DNA of 64,000 nt from NCBI GenBank assembly GCA_964019165.1, contig OZ025284.1:1670521-1734520 (forward strand), given 5' to 3'. Every line of letters starts with the position of its first letter. Position 1 is the stretch's first letter. The position numbers were made by a program, and so were the translations under genes. The stretch comes from Mastigias papua (taxonomy: Eukaryota; Cnidaria; Scyphozoa; Rhizostomeae; Mastigiidae). The notes under the pieces were generated by a model, which saw nothing but the letters and a program-made list of their open reading frames with translations, did no database searches and had not been told where the DNA came from. This document shows positions 1 through 24,550 of the stretch, piece by piece.

Positions 1-240
1 ATATATCATATCATATCATATATCATATTATGTCATATTTGATAGCATATATCATATGTCATATGTCGCATCATATCAAGTCAGGTCATGTCATATCATA
101 GGATATCCTATCATGTCATATCAACTCTGGCATATGAATCATACCAATCATCTCATATCAATCACAAATCACTTCATATCACATCAACCATATCATATGT
201 TGTTGCACTTTCGTTATAAGCAACTAGTTGGCAAGCATAG
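1..240. repeat. Degenerate CATAT/ATCAT short tandem repeat
   Basis: The left edge is a degraded simple repeat of CATAT, ATCAT and GTCAT units, densest in the first 130 bases and fading out by about 210. A short open frame crosses it but it only reflects the repeat composition. It lies in what must be an intron of TOPBP1, whose first visible exon starts at 487. Confidence 0.7.
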
Positions 241-486
241 GTATTAACAATAAGCTGAATATCAAGCAACCTCATGACCAAGTGAATTTATTGAAAGTAT
301 GAATTAACAAAGTAAATGATTAAAGAGCATTTACTGTCCTTGGACATTTTATCCTAATGGCTGACTATGTTTTGACCCACCGATTTTCTGCTGAATTTGC
401 CATACAGGTAGAGGTGTAGCGATTGTTACATGTCTGTCTTCAAGAACGCTGATGTGCTGTCAGTTAATGAAACGTTATTTTGATAG

Positions 487-3481
487 GCCGCCATACTTAC
501 CGAAAATGCAAACCAAGATTGGGTTGACACACCATCAAAATCTATAACTACAAGCAGCAGAGGTGATCTTCCTTATGACATTGACCATTTATCGACGCCT
601 CCGCACCGGCCAATCAGTATGCACATTGCCAACCCAGTACAACAACCAGCTCCGGTCAATCTCCTCGACGAGAATGACCCTGAAGAGAATGCAAATATAG
701 AAAATAAAACATACAAGTTCATTCTGTCGGCCATGACACCGCAAGAGAAAATCCACTATTCGGCAATGATTGAAGAATTGGGTGGACTTATCTGTGATTC
801 GCAATACTTCACATTGGAGTGTTCTCATGTCATAGTTGGAACGCCGAATAGGTATGAATTACCTATTTCCGTCTAAATTTTCCTGTATATTGCAAACTGA
901 GACATACATTGAATCTCATTCTACTCTAATCGCTTAGTGGCTAGCTATTAGTCGCTATAAAGTATGTTTATTAGAAAAGAAGCAACTGCACTCTTTTCCA
1001 CTCTTCTATTCTCACTCTACCCTTCCACTCTTCTACTCCGCTTCTCTTCCGGTGTCCTTTTTTTCCTCTTCTCTATTTCACTCTGCTCTTCTTTACTCTT
1101 CTCCTCTTTGTTCCACTCTGTTCTACTCTTCTTTTTTGCTTCCCCTTCATCAATGCTTCTTCCAAGGTAGTTTAACCTCTATCTTTTTGAACTAGGCTCT
1201 CAGAAAGAAGACTGTTGTTTACCTTTGTTGTTCTTTCTTTCTCTTTTACCATGACATTTAGTGCTCTTCTCTGTGATTATACCATCTACCTCCTGTCTTT
1301 CTTTTTCATCATGGCGTGTAGCATATTTATACCTTTATCTTCTTCTCTACCTTTGGTCAGTCATATATCATGCTGAAATCTCTAACAATAGTCCATTTGA
1401 TCTACTCTTTAGAAATGAAAAATACCTGGCATCTGTGGCAGCTGGTAAATGGGTGCTGCATAAGTCATACTTAGAAGCAAGTCGAGAAGCAGGATTCTTT
1501 GTGGCTGAAGAAAGCCATGAATGGGGGACAGAGCAAGAGCCTACAAAATTAACATTGGCTGTTCGAAGATGGCGAAAAAAATTAAGCATCGAACGAAAGG
1601 TTGGATATTAGTTATTACTGTGGACTTTTCGAGGAGAGATTTGGGCAAGGACAATCGAGGAAGGCTAAGTGATTAAATGATATGCCATGTTATGTGGCAA
1701 GCGCACAATTTAGCTACTTACCTCTGAAGCTTGAATGATTTTCCAGTTTAACATCTTGTTATTTCAGAGGCTAGTTGCAAATTGTGTCACCCATCTGACT
1801 TTGAAAGCTAGCTTTGCGAAGCATCGGTATTAATAGAACAGAATTGCACTTGTCCAACATTACTTTTCGTAGCTACTGTTGATAATCAATGGATTTAATT
1901 AACTGTTCTCCTTTTTTGTTGATCAGGTGGATCCATCTGCCGGTGCATTTAAAGGATGGCATGTTTTGCTATGTGTTGGCTCGTCTGTCAAACAACAGGG
2001 GTTCAAACGAATGCTTGAGGCTGGCGGTGGAGTAGTCGGTAGTACGCATCCACCATTTAAAAATTTAGACGGAGTTACACACGCCTTTATAGGTGAGATC
2101 ACTCTCTCTTCTCGTTATTTCTTTGTTGCTGTATTCGACGTAGAAGAATTTTCTTATCCTCAAGACCGTTGAGACCGCCTGCTTATTAATTCCCTTGTCT
2201 TTCGATCTGAGTAAGGCCTCTTCTTGCCAGGAAGATCCTGGTCACAGCCTTAATTTAGATTTCTACAAGATACCTTTACTATTAGTTATCTATTAAAGAT
2301 ATAGATTTTTTGGAATCGGCCCGCCTTTTTCCTGTGACACTGAAAGATTCACAGGTGAATAGAACTATATCCATTAGCATTTCATATATCCTCTTAGAAT
2401 TCTTGTACTTCAATGGAAAACGATACAGAAGCCACAAAATGCTTAGAAGTTTATTTTCTATAAATCTTCCAACACTATGCTCCCTACAGTAATATTCTCC
2501 ATTCCCAACTTCAGTTTCCTTCCCTTTTTTATAGTTTAATGCAAGAGTCCTAGATACTGTGTAACCATGATTAAACATTACGTGGTGTTTTTGCCTAAAT
2601 TTGTTTAGGTATAAATTAGGGTGAACTGAGGCTGTATAAACCAATGAAATCAACAGATAGAACTTGATTCGTGAAGGATACTGTGCTTCTATAAAAACCA
2701 GATAATCTTTACCAGATATTTGACGGTGACAAGGCATTGTGTAATGTTCTTGATTCGATCTAGGTTGGGTACTCTCCTGGGAGATCGCAAGGGGCCCAGG
2801 AGGGCCGCTTTAGCTTGTTCGACTCGTTGCTTTATTAACCTATATCACTGTTCATGTTTTTTGCAGTGAAAGCATACCAGTCATGGCAGCAATTTGTCCT
2901 CCCGGGGAGACCATGATTCCAGAAAATATACTATAGGGGACCGCCTTGGAAAATAATTTGAAAAGCTAGGGAACCCCTGATCTGTAATTTTTGATATTAT
3001 GCCAGAGTTTTCTGAAACTCTATCGTTGGACATTTGTATCCTCTTCTACTCCATTAAGTGAAATTTTCCAACCCACCATTTGTTAAATTTGGAAACGAAT
3101 TCAGCCCCTAGAAGTGGACTCAACCCCTGTTTTTTGAAACCCTCTGCCTATTCGGCACTGATGAGTGGAGCGTATAATGAACTTGAAGAGTGCCTTAGGT
3201 AATTTCTTGGCTGTGTCTCATTTGTTCTAGACTCGAGTAAAGCGAAGCCTGGAATGGTAGATTACAATGGATTATACTCAGCTGGTATCTGGGTCCTGCG
3301 TCCGGAGTATATAGCTGATTACTTGATGCAAGAGCCACCTCCGCCTACACTGAAATATGTCATTACAGAAGTCCAGAAATTGATAGAGACAGAAGCGACG
3401 CATAACAGATCAAGTGATACAAAGAAGAGGAAAAATGAAGAAGATAAATCTTCTCAGAAGATGAAGCGAACAAAGAAGTGA
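487..3481 (+). CDS. TOPBP1: TOPBP1, C-terminal four exons (BRCT7-BRCT8 and basic tail); 5' part off window
   Basis: TOPBP1 is a nuclear BRCT-repeat scaffold for replication initiation and ATR checkpoint activation. Four exons join in frame: 487-851, 1413-1599, 1927-2092 and 3231-3481 (322 aa with TGA stop), all with AG acceptors and GT donors. The first holds a Ser/Thr-rich linker and the first half of BRCT7 ([36 protein letters not shown]). The second starts [20 protein letters not shown], almost identical to vertebrate TOPBP1, and runs to the WRKKL segment. The third opens BRCT8 ([11 protein letters not shown]). The fourth ends it ([13 protein letters not shown], as in vertebrates) and carries a Lys/Arg-rich tail resembling a nuclear localisation signal. 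BRCT7/8 is the phosphopeptide-binding pair (BACH1/FANCJ, autophosphorylated TOPBP1 in vertebrates). The open frame continues upstream of 487 only through an acceptor (TGATAG), so the earlier exons lie left of the window. Identity is firm; individual splice sites are read by eye. Confidence 0.95.
985..1300 (+). repeat. Pyrimidine-rich CTCTTCTACT-type tract in TOPBP1 intron
   Basis: A strongly strand-biased C/T tract of CTCTTCTAC and CTCTTTT variants. It sits inside the intron between the first two visible TOPBP1 exons, and the open frames crossing it are compositional. Confidence 0.6.
2876..2980 (-). mobile_element. hAT-like MITE fragment (relative of 48824-49089)
   Basis: Read on the minus strand this segment starts CAGGGGTTCCCTAGCTTTTC and continues into CAAATTATTTT and GGCGGTCCCCT. 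It parallels 48824 onward on the plus strand, which starts CAGTGGTTCCCAAGCTTTTC. A CAGNGGTTCCC end is typical of hAT elements. This copy lies in the last TOPBP1 intron and only one end is recognisable, so it is probably truncated. Confidence 0.55.
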
Positions 3482-3734
3482 AATAGTTGTGATTATAACG
3501 TTGATCATAAAAGATTTATTTTATTTCATTCCGTTGATTAAATCCATCAAGGCTGCTACGTTATTCAGTAGATCATCAATTGGTTTTAGGCCTAGATGGA
3601 AAAAGTACTTAGATGACAGTCATATGAAGCTCGGCTCAAGTTGAAAATTTACCATCTATAAGTACCTGATTTGTAGGTCGATTTTATCTATTAGTCCTAC
3701 TTTGATTCTATACTTTTGAATTTACAAGCAAATT

Positions 3735-3960
3735 GCTGACTGCTTTGTCCTGAGGCGCAGTCAGACCCTTACCTTTTTCTTTCAAGAGACTAGAAAGAGC
3801 CTTTTTCTTCGAAGATTATGAAACTGTTCGTTGTATATTTATTAAGTACATCTGTTTATAACCAACCAATAAACATTTTAGTGTGCCTTTTTGTGGATTA
3901 TACCCCTAGCCTTAGAAAAGTCCTAGTTATGCGCCTGATGCGTCTGTGAGATTTTTCACT
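3735..3960 (+). repeat. Dispersed repeat, copy 1 (second copy near 41085-41345)
   Basis: Shares an ordered series of short blocks with 41085-41345: CAGNCAGACCC, CCCTTTCTT/TCTTTC, GAAACTG then TTGTTGTAT, then TCTG(C/T)TTATAA, then GTGTGTCCTTTTTG, and CCTAGTTA at the end. The two copies are in the same orientation and clearly diverged. No coding capacity; family not identified. Confidence 0.5.
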
Positions 3961-4790
3961 CTCCGGTCATGGTTGCATATTTTGCTTCAAAGAACAACAT
4001 TCTGTCTCATGAATGTTGGGTTTGATTTGCAAGTTCTAAGCAATTGATGCCAAATGATTGTTGGAAACGTGCCATATCACAGGCAAATGTGGCAATTTTC
4101 TTAGAAAGGGTACTGGCTAAAAGCAAAAGGCCATGGCATTCTAAGTTGCAAGAGATCTTATTGCCGTCCTATGAGCTCTCAGCTTTAATTGGTGTTTGGA
4201 CTTCTTTTAATTGTTGTAAAGTTAAAATTATTTAAATGTAGCAGTTTTAGATTTTTGCAGCTAATTATAGTATTTGAATCTACAGTAGTACGATATATGA
4301 AGGCTTTGATTACCTTTTCAATCCCCTTTAATTGAAATTGGAGAGTGGATAATGTTTTGTCATAGGCTAGGTTTTTCATGCAAAGAATTGACGAAAGTTA
4401 AGCTGTTGCAAAATAAAGCTTTGAGATGGGGTTCTGCTGGCAAATAGACGTCATCATGTCATGAAAGTTAATGCAAGGAATCATTTCGAAGCTTTTGTAG
4501 GCCCTTGTAAGATCGGGGCCCGGGGCAATCTGTCTCCTTGGTCTCCTTTCTGGTGCAGCCCATTCCTGCGCTTAAAGTAAGAACTGTTTACAGCCCCTCC
4601 TTTTCATGAGCAAAAGTGAGTGTGATCTTACCTTGGAATTACACAAAGGATGACAGAAGCTACAAACCAGCGAGTTATCTAAAAGCTCAGCATTAAATCT
4701 TAATATATTTGTACGCACGTTAATTTTTGTTGGTTGTTTATGAACCACTTTCAATACACGGTTTTTACAAGAAGAAAGTGCCAATCCGAC

Positions 4791-5139
4791 TACACGTTTT
4801 TTTTTATAAGAAAAACACTTTTTTCCTGAGGCTCAATTTTCTTAACTTTTCTCGAACTTGAGGCTGAGATTTTCTTAAGATTTTCTTAACTTTTGCAGGA
4901 AAAAACTGGCTGAAACAGGCTACTCTGTATTTGTTGGGCCACCATAAGTCTCGATCTTTGTACGAGAGTTTGCAAAAATAAGCCAATATCAATTTCTGGC
5001 ATGTAAAGAAGCTGAACTGTAATTTTCTTAGCATTTTCTTGAACTTAAGCCTTGTGATTTTCATAGGATTTTCTTAAGATTTGGGCGATTTGAGCCTCAT
5101 TTTCTTATAAACTTTTTCTTATAAAAAAAAATACGTGTA
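4791..5139. mobile_element. MITE with TACACGT termini (family A, copy 1)
   Basis: About 350 bp bounded by inverted ends. The left end reads TACACGTTTTTTTTTATAAG; the right end, reverse-complemented, reads TACACGTATTTTTTTTTATA followed by AGAAAAAG. Inside each end is a TGAGGCTCAA motif in inverted orientation, so the inverted repeat extends further in. The terminal TA on both sides fits a TA target-site duplication, as in Tc1/mariner-type MITEs. There is no transposase frame, so it would be non-autonomous. Confidence 0.7.
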
Positions 5140-5390
5140 CTCAAAAAGTTTAGAAAGTTTCAGTACTGGACAAAAACGTTCTTATAAACTAACGTTTATG
5201 TCCTATTTAGCAATCCATGCAACCTGCATTGCAGATGCTCTGTTTTGATTTACAACTCCACACTTGAGCGCAATAAACCACCCGGAAGAACCCAACAGGC
5301 AGGTGTATCAGGTGTAGGATTTCTGCGAACTTTGACCTATGACAAGGTTTTGACTGCTGCGATGGAGCTTAGTCAGCACTTGTTTTGAAA

Positions 5391-11865
<6,475 letters not shown>

Positions 11866-12535
11866 ACTATTTTGTCACCTTGACACATTCGCCATTTCAA
11901 GCTAGATTCAGTCATTTCAGACGGCTCAGTAGCAAGTCGATTTCACTAAGTGAAGGTTATTTAATTGGAAAATAGTTTGTAAAAATTAATATGTATTTAT
12001 TGCATGCTGTTAGACTAGCTTTTAGACCTTTTAGCTTTTTGACATCGTAGGATATGTTGTATTACAAACAAAGAAACTTTTCGTTGCTATGTTGCCAGAT
12101 TGTTTGTTAATTATCTATATTGTACACATTGCAAGAATTTTCCCTTTGTTGTGGTTGCTTCCAAGGTAGCACAAACATAGGCAGATCATGTGAGAATTCA
12201 GATCGCTTGCATATTCTTGCCTCACGCTACTTACACTCTTTCATTTAGCTGTTTTTATCAATTAATATCTTTCATCTATTTGCCGCTGATAGAAGATTCT
12301 AACCGTTTACCATTTGACCAAGCTTCACAATTAACATGCCTAATTCAGAGATGTAGAGCTTTATCATGAGGAATTTATTAATACTTTGTGGGGATGCATC
12401 ATGGAAGGTATCGTTGTTTGAAGAATGTCAATTCGAGCAAGCTTTTTAATTGTGAATAGTATAGACAGAGATTTTATGATAGCAGAGATGATAGAAATGA
12501 TTCAGCAGCCTTTTTACAAGTATATATTCGACTGT

Positions 12536-12537
<2 letters not shown>

Positions 12538-12574
<37 letters not shown>
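12538..12574 (+). repeat. (TCAA)n microsatellite
   Basis: About nine perfect tetranucleotide units, 0.7 kb downstream of the GDPD1 stop codon. Confidence 0.9.
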
Positions 12575-12575
<1 letters not shown>

Positions 12576-15234
12576 CAGCAGCGTTGTGCCGAAGAAAAGA
12601 GCCTAGGATGTCACCCCACACTTCTTGCACAAGCCGGCGGTTCTGTTTGGGTTTGAGGTACAAGCTGATCGACCATGGCTTGTCAGTAACTATGGTACCT
12701 TTTCGTTACTTAAAGTCCCTTGTTCAACCTGTCGGCAAATTTCTTTTGCTCCTCCTCCCCCAACGCAAGAGTTCTTCGGCACACCACTGGTCATCAACAG
12801 ATTATTTGTACCCTCATGATGACTGCTTATTTTCTTATTTGCCTCGATGAAGCTTCTGGCTAGGCTATTTAAAGTTATTGTTATATGGTTTTAGCCTCAA
12901 CCTGATCTTCACTGATCTACAATTTACTAACTGTGTGAAGTTGAAAATTCTTTTAACGCGTCTTTTAACTTTGATGCCTTGAAGACCCTTCAAAGGAGAC
13001 TTTTGATTGAAAATATTCTCTCAAAGACGTTGAGTTTTTTTATCATTCTACCCTCATACCCGAGCCAGAGAATGCTATCGTAAAATTTCCTCGTTTTTGT
13101 CCATGATTGTAGGATGCCGGAGGCGACCTGGAAAAGTCATGGATAGAGAATCGGGGGTGCAAAATGATGTCCTAGAGTAAGAGGTTTAATTGAAGTTAAG
13201 TTTTAAGTTTTATTTGTTCTTTAATTGAAATAGATTTTACTCCGAGAACCAAAGTTCGAACATATATGTCTTTGTATGCTACTTAAATCAACCATAAGTA
13301 TTTGAACTGTAATAGTCGTAATTCGACGTTGAAAAATGGGTAAATTCTTATGCTTTTAATCTGAGCATGATTAACTCTTTGAGATGGTAATCCCACATGG
13401 ATCTTGTCTCGATCCTTAACACTTTGTAATTTATTTGAACGATAATTTTAGTAACTACTGTAGATTGGTTTGAGGGAATGTATTGAGGAACATTCACCCA
13501 GCTTTGTGTTATACTTTGAGACAACAAGGACTGCACTGGGGTGTTTGATGGGAACCGTGAGCTCTTACCTAAAACTGGTGAGTGGTGGTGAGCTGCCCTT
13601 GAATATATTAAAAGTCATGATACCATAGTCAGTAGCGGATTTTAGGCAGAACGATGGGAGGCAAACCCCCCATGAGGTAGACAATTCGGCTTTTTAGCAT
13701 ACATTGGGACAACCGTAGGAACGAAAATCTGGACAATCGGCGGATCTATTTTACAATAGTCGGCTTATATTTACCAACGATCTCCCCTTACAGACTTTCG
13801 AATTTCCCCCTCTGGTCATAGTCAATGAAAAATGCAATTTTTTCTTTTCAATGTAAAATTTTACAAATGCAAGCTACTTACTTTTCTAAGTAGAATCTGC
13901 TTGACTACACTACAAGGACGACACGAAGGAGTGCAAGATGCCATAACAACTCCGCAAGTCATTAACATGGACAACATGTAACGAAACACAATTATAAACA
14001 CAGCTACAAAGATCCGCATGGATTCACATAAATAACTATTGCTAACAAATACTTAGGTTTGCTGCATATTGTATGCCGGGCTAACATAGGGCAGTCAGGT
14101 CCTTTTACATCATGCCCATACAAGATATTTCCAGACATGTTCTCTGAGTTTTCTGGCTCCGTGTCCTCATGCAAAGATCTCATATTAAATTATGAATAAT
14201 GGTAGGTTATTTTCTTGTTGTATCGGGTTGTAAGCAAAACCGTTTGCCTCCAGAACAGTACTGAATTTCCTGAGATAGTTTGGAATTTCAGTACTTGCTC
14301 GCAGGAGCTCTATCAGTTTTTATAGGGACTTGAATTTCGTCACATAGAGTTTTTTAGAACCAGACGTGTCACGCCCTCACTCATTTATGCCTGGTAATGT
14401 CTCGAAGAAGCTATCAAGAGTTCTGTTAGGTTGTTAAATCTATAAGCCCTCTTAGTGTGGACTTGCCAAGAGCGTAATTTGAAGCCCAAGTGCGACAGTC
14501 TGCCGTCATTATCATCATGTGAAAAGTTGGTTTTAAAATCTTAGTAGTCATTCAAATATCCCCTTGAAAACGCGTCTAGCGACAGGTCATATAATCAAAT
14601 TGGCATTTACCAAAATGAGTTCAGATAGGGATATTTCCTGAGGTGCATTGTCAAATCGATTTGATGCGTTGGGCTTTTTTTGAAAAGATGCGTGTGCCAG
14701 TCCTTTTTAAATATGGGCGTTGTCAATTGGAGATTAGATGATACGGCTTAATGTGGCTGGCAATTTGAATTAATGAGCCAAATTCGAAATCTTTGGGAGT
14801 AGGCCTGTTTACGGATGCATTGATCGGATGAATTCTCCTTTATAGCAAATATGATATTGGCGTATTTTACATTAAGCAAGGCTAATGAATTGATTCATGA
14901 ATATATCAATATGACCAAATGGTCAGTTGATCACACAATGCTTATATCAGCTTTTGAGCTCGCTAATAATCAAGAGACGCCAGATATGTGTTGGCTTGTA
15001 ATTAAAGAACTCCTATCTGGATCAAGGAGTTCGTTAAAAGATTAGCCATTTGTGCCTTTATGAAGTAAAAAAATATCGATACGTTTTTACGACTTCAGTC
15101 AAAACGATCGTCAATTGTTCTAACTCACTACCCAGTTAAAATGATGAAACTAATGACGTAATGGGGGTCAGGCCTTGCAGGTTCGTATTACGAATAACCT
15201 TTCACGAGGCCTAGTTGTAAAAGTTACTTTTTCC

Positions 15235-15575
15235 AGGACCTCTTTTGACCACACTTTGGTACTAAAATTTTCTTAATAGCCCCTCAGTTTAACTATACAT
15301 TTGGTGCTTTAGACATTGCAAAGGGTCAGTGTTAGTGCAAGACACTATGGACACTGAAAGATTCAACGGAAACTCGCATAAGAAACAATTGCTACAAAAA
15401 TTACACACAATTGATACCAATTTGCCTTCTTCATTCTCGGTTGTTTGCTTAGACGGAAATATCCCAAACTGACAAGCTGTTAAGTAACCAGTTTCTAAAG
15501 TAACCAGGTTGCTTAAGTTTCTTGGTCTTTAACAGTAAGGTGTCTTAAAAAGCGGTTCCCTATAAAAAAGATCGT
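15235..15575 (+). mobile_element. Family B MITE, diverged copy
   Basis: Contains the family B internal order: CCTCTTTTGAC, then TTTAGACATTGCAAAG, then GACACTATGGACACTG, then ACACAATT and TTCTCG, ending near GCGGTTCCCTATAAAAAA. The same ordered blocks recur at 39830-40110 and 58640-58995 (plus strand) and at 63231-63588 (minus strand). Ends are degraded, so the limits are approximate. Confidence 0.55.
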
Positions 15576-16909
15576 CTAGCTAAGGATTACATTTTTATAA
15601 AAACCAGGATTTTAAGCATCTGCGTAAATGTTGCAATAATACTGTGTATGTCATTATAGTTAATAAAAAGAATTAACTGATTAATGTATTAAATTGTTTT
15701 TGGTTTGTTCATATTTCAATTCCATCAGCAGTTCAATGGTGTAGAGTTAAAGTAGCCTTTTGCCGTTACTGATTTTTCAAACTTAGGGATTTGAAATGCT
15801 CCAAAGTAGAGAATATGAATATTTGAAAGTCATTGAATACTTGCTTCTATTTGTCAAATATTTTGCTTGATTTGAATTGTTTGAAATGAGTGTGGACCAA
15901 CCGGTTAAAGCTGCTGCACGAGTTATTTCTGATAAAAGTGCGTTGTTGATCTCTCATGTTTTGTAGCGTGATTCATTCAGCACTGTTTTGCTTTGGTAAC
16001 CCATATTGCCTACTTAGCCACAAAAATGCAATATTCCAAGTTTACCTCATGGACAGTTCTTGCATTAAATTAAGCTTTTGGTTGTCTTATGCTTTTTTCA
16101 TGCATTCAGCTATACGTAGTCAGGCTCGCAAGCAACGTGGCAGGATCATACCGAAGTTTTTAAAGACGCTAGATATATTATACACTTTTACGAAATTTCA
16201 GTCATAAGTGAATAGTCTGTTGGTACTAGATTATGTATCTGCATCTGGCTATATATTTCGGTTCGCCTTTCGGTCGTAATCCGACGTTTCATACTCGGAC
16301 GAGTGTCGGACGAAAAAAGCTCTTCAGTATGCGGAATCTTCCCCCTTTTTTCAACCTATAAATTTCAATCACCCAAGCAGAAATTCTATGAATCAGCTAG
16401 GAATTTAAGGCACACATTGAGACTCTTGCCATAAAAAATATCTAACAAGCCCTTACGTTTTTATCTCTCGCTCAAATCAATTTATTTCTTTACTCGGGAA
16501 CTTCAGTTGTTACCCCCACCCCCACCTCACTCTGACACTTTTGTGGGTTCATTGTAGCCATACTTAAACGCAATCGCTGGAAAACATGAACGGACTCTCA
16601 AATTACCATCTACACTTTTATGTGGAACAGCTTTTTAATTGCCATGAGCTAAATCAGCAGCCAAACCATGCTATTTGAAAAATTTCAGAAACGAATGATT
16701 AGAGTTTGCAAATCATGAGAAAAATTGATAACCTCGTAATTCAGACAGTTCATATGAAGAGAAAAAACTATACTGATTCCAAGTTAACTTTTTGGCTCAG
16801 ATTAACTTTGTTCATGGAAAATGTCCCTCTGAAGTTCATTTTTCTTTTAATGTCATAACTTAACATCTGGTGTGCACTTATGAACTGCTAATAGTGATGA
16901 TGTTGATAT

Positions 16910-17064
<155 letters not shown>

Positions 17065-17378
17065 GCTAGCCCATGGTTGGAGACCTCCTCGTGGTGGCAA
17101 GCGGGCACAGAGAGACACTGCCCTTAAGTTGATAGGGATTCGTTTCGCGAAGATTCAGAATTGGGGGAGATGTTGACGACCTGTGGCAAACTGTCCAACC
17201 AGGCCCCTTCAGTGAAAGTCAGGCACAGCAGCTTCAGGCTGCAGCTCTGATAAGTAGCTGTTGGGGTAACAGAGTGGATTGAGTGTAGCCGACTCAATCA
17301 CCTCTTCTAAACAATTTGAAGGCGACACTGACCTCAGGGTCAGCCTAGGCCCCGTAAGGGGCGTACAGGAAAAGAGAG

Positions 17379-17698
<320 letters not shown>

Positions 17699-18175
17699 AA
17701 AAGATTATTTGTTTATCCTCCTTTGGATTTTCTTAATTGTCAAGCACAGAATTATTTTTAGTATAAATCCAGCAGCAAAAATAAGATCGAGAGGAAGAGA
17801 AACACAAGCATGAAAGCAAGAGGAAGAGCTTACTTTAGAGCGTAGATTAGCTGGCATAAAGGACCTTCTTGTTGTCTACAAGGATTTTGGAAATCATCAA
17901 ATGCCTTTGAAACATTGGTGCTTGTTTGTAATCACATTAACGTTATTTCCTTCGTCATCGGGTCAAATAGATGGACATATAAAAAAAACAACAAACAATT
18001 ATTGACCTTGCCTAGTCATTTTCTGAATCACTGTAATACGTAGTAATGTGAATGGTGCGGAAGAAGTGTAATAAAGGCCGGACCAGTTGCTTTTCTGGAA
18101 CTCCTGTTTTCATTTCCACCGTGCATTTAGCTTAGCTTTATGTGGCCTGGTCTGATGGTCCCAGAACGCTCAAGT

Positions 18176-18275
18176 GAAATGAATGAATGAATGAGTGAAT
18201 CAATGAATCAATGAATGACTAAGTGAGTGAGTAAGTGGGTGAGTAGATGAGTGGGTGAGTAGGTGAGGGAGTAAA
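18176..18275 (+). repeat. Degenerate GAATGA/GAGTGAGT tetranucleotide tract
   Basis: A decayed tetranucleotide tract shifting from (GAAT)n to (GTGA/GTAG)n; intergenic. Confidence 0.7.
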
Positions 18276-19235
18276 TAGGAAAAAAGTAAGTATGCACTAA
18301 AGAAGAAATGAGAAAATTAGTATGTAAATAGGAAAGGTAAGTACTTATTAAGTTAGTAAGTAATGTGAGCTGGCAATCCTTGGGAGCTGGTTCTAATTGA
18401 ACGATTGACTGTTATCCTTCAATCGAGTGTCGTATATTATAAACTTGCCTGTTTGCCAGCCAGGCGATCGTGCAGTCAGTCGGTAGCTCCGAATGTGCTA
18501 ATACGCTGCTTTGAAAGCGTAGTCTGTCGAAGTGTGATTCGTACCTGGAGTACCCCGAATGACGAATCTGAGGTAGAGGCAAAGATGTTTTCACAACACT
18601 ACCAAGCATTCGAGGACCCAAATTTTGGAAAGGCTGCAGTTGGGAAAAATAAATTCTGGATAGCGCATCAGAAGCTCAGATGTGAATTGAAGTCGTCTGA
18701 TAAAAAGTTCAACAGGTTCATTTCACTGGCATTCGTCAAAAAATATCGCGCATGCGTTTATGCCACGAAGGCCAATGAAATCGGCAGCCCAAGGTTTCCC
18801 AGCTTTGCAGTATGACACAAATTTTTTCAGCCTTGGCCCGCATTTTACTAATCGATAGATTTCTCATATATTTGCTCGTTCCGCCCTCCATAATGGCATT
18901 ACTTCAAACAGCCTATTTGAAAAAAGTACAATATGGCTTCCGACGTGAAAACAACAAACAGCGGGAGTAGGCTTGGGCAGTTTTGTTCCACATTTCAATA
19001 ATTACTGGGCGGCTTTTTGCATCAAGCAAGTATGATATATTTGCGGGACAATTGCGGAGAATCATAGAACGGCATGGTACGCATCGTTCGGATTCAATTA
19101 ACCTGTTTCGGTGCACTAATCGTGCCGTCTTAAGCATTAATCGCCAATTAAGGCATCACCTTTTTGGCAGAGGCACCATAGCGATGCAATTTCAGCTTGC
19201 AACAGACAAGAAATCCGTGATAACGTTATCGAAAG

Positions 19236-24550
<5,315 letters not shown>

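Larger units (their letters stand above)
3482..5390. other. Intergenic region between TOPBP1 and GDPD1-like gene
   Basis: No exon recognised. It holds the presumed TOPBP1 3' UTR with a possible poly(A) signal AATAAA at 3868-3873, a dispersed repeat at about 3735-3960, an inverted-repeat MITE at 4791-5139, and the presumed GDPD1 promoter and 5' UTR just before 5391. The poly(A) call is weak because it falls inside the dispersed repeat. Confidence 0.5.

Noticed and set aside
2282..2737. 151-aa minus-strand frame
   Set aside because: Lies wholly inside a TOPBP1 intron, shows no recognisable domain, and there are no matching splice signals.
17065..17378. tRNA-derived SINE with internal Pol III promoter
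   Set aside because: A box-B-like GGTTGGAGACC is present, but there is no properly spaced box A and no tRNA fold.
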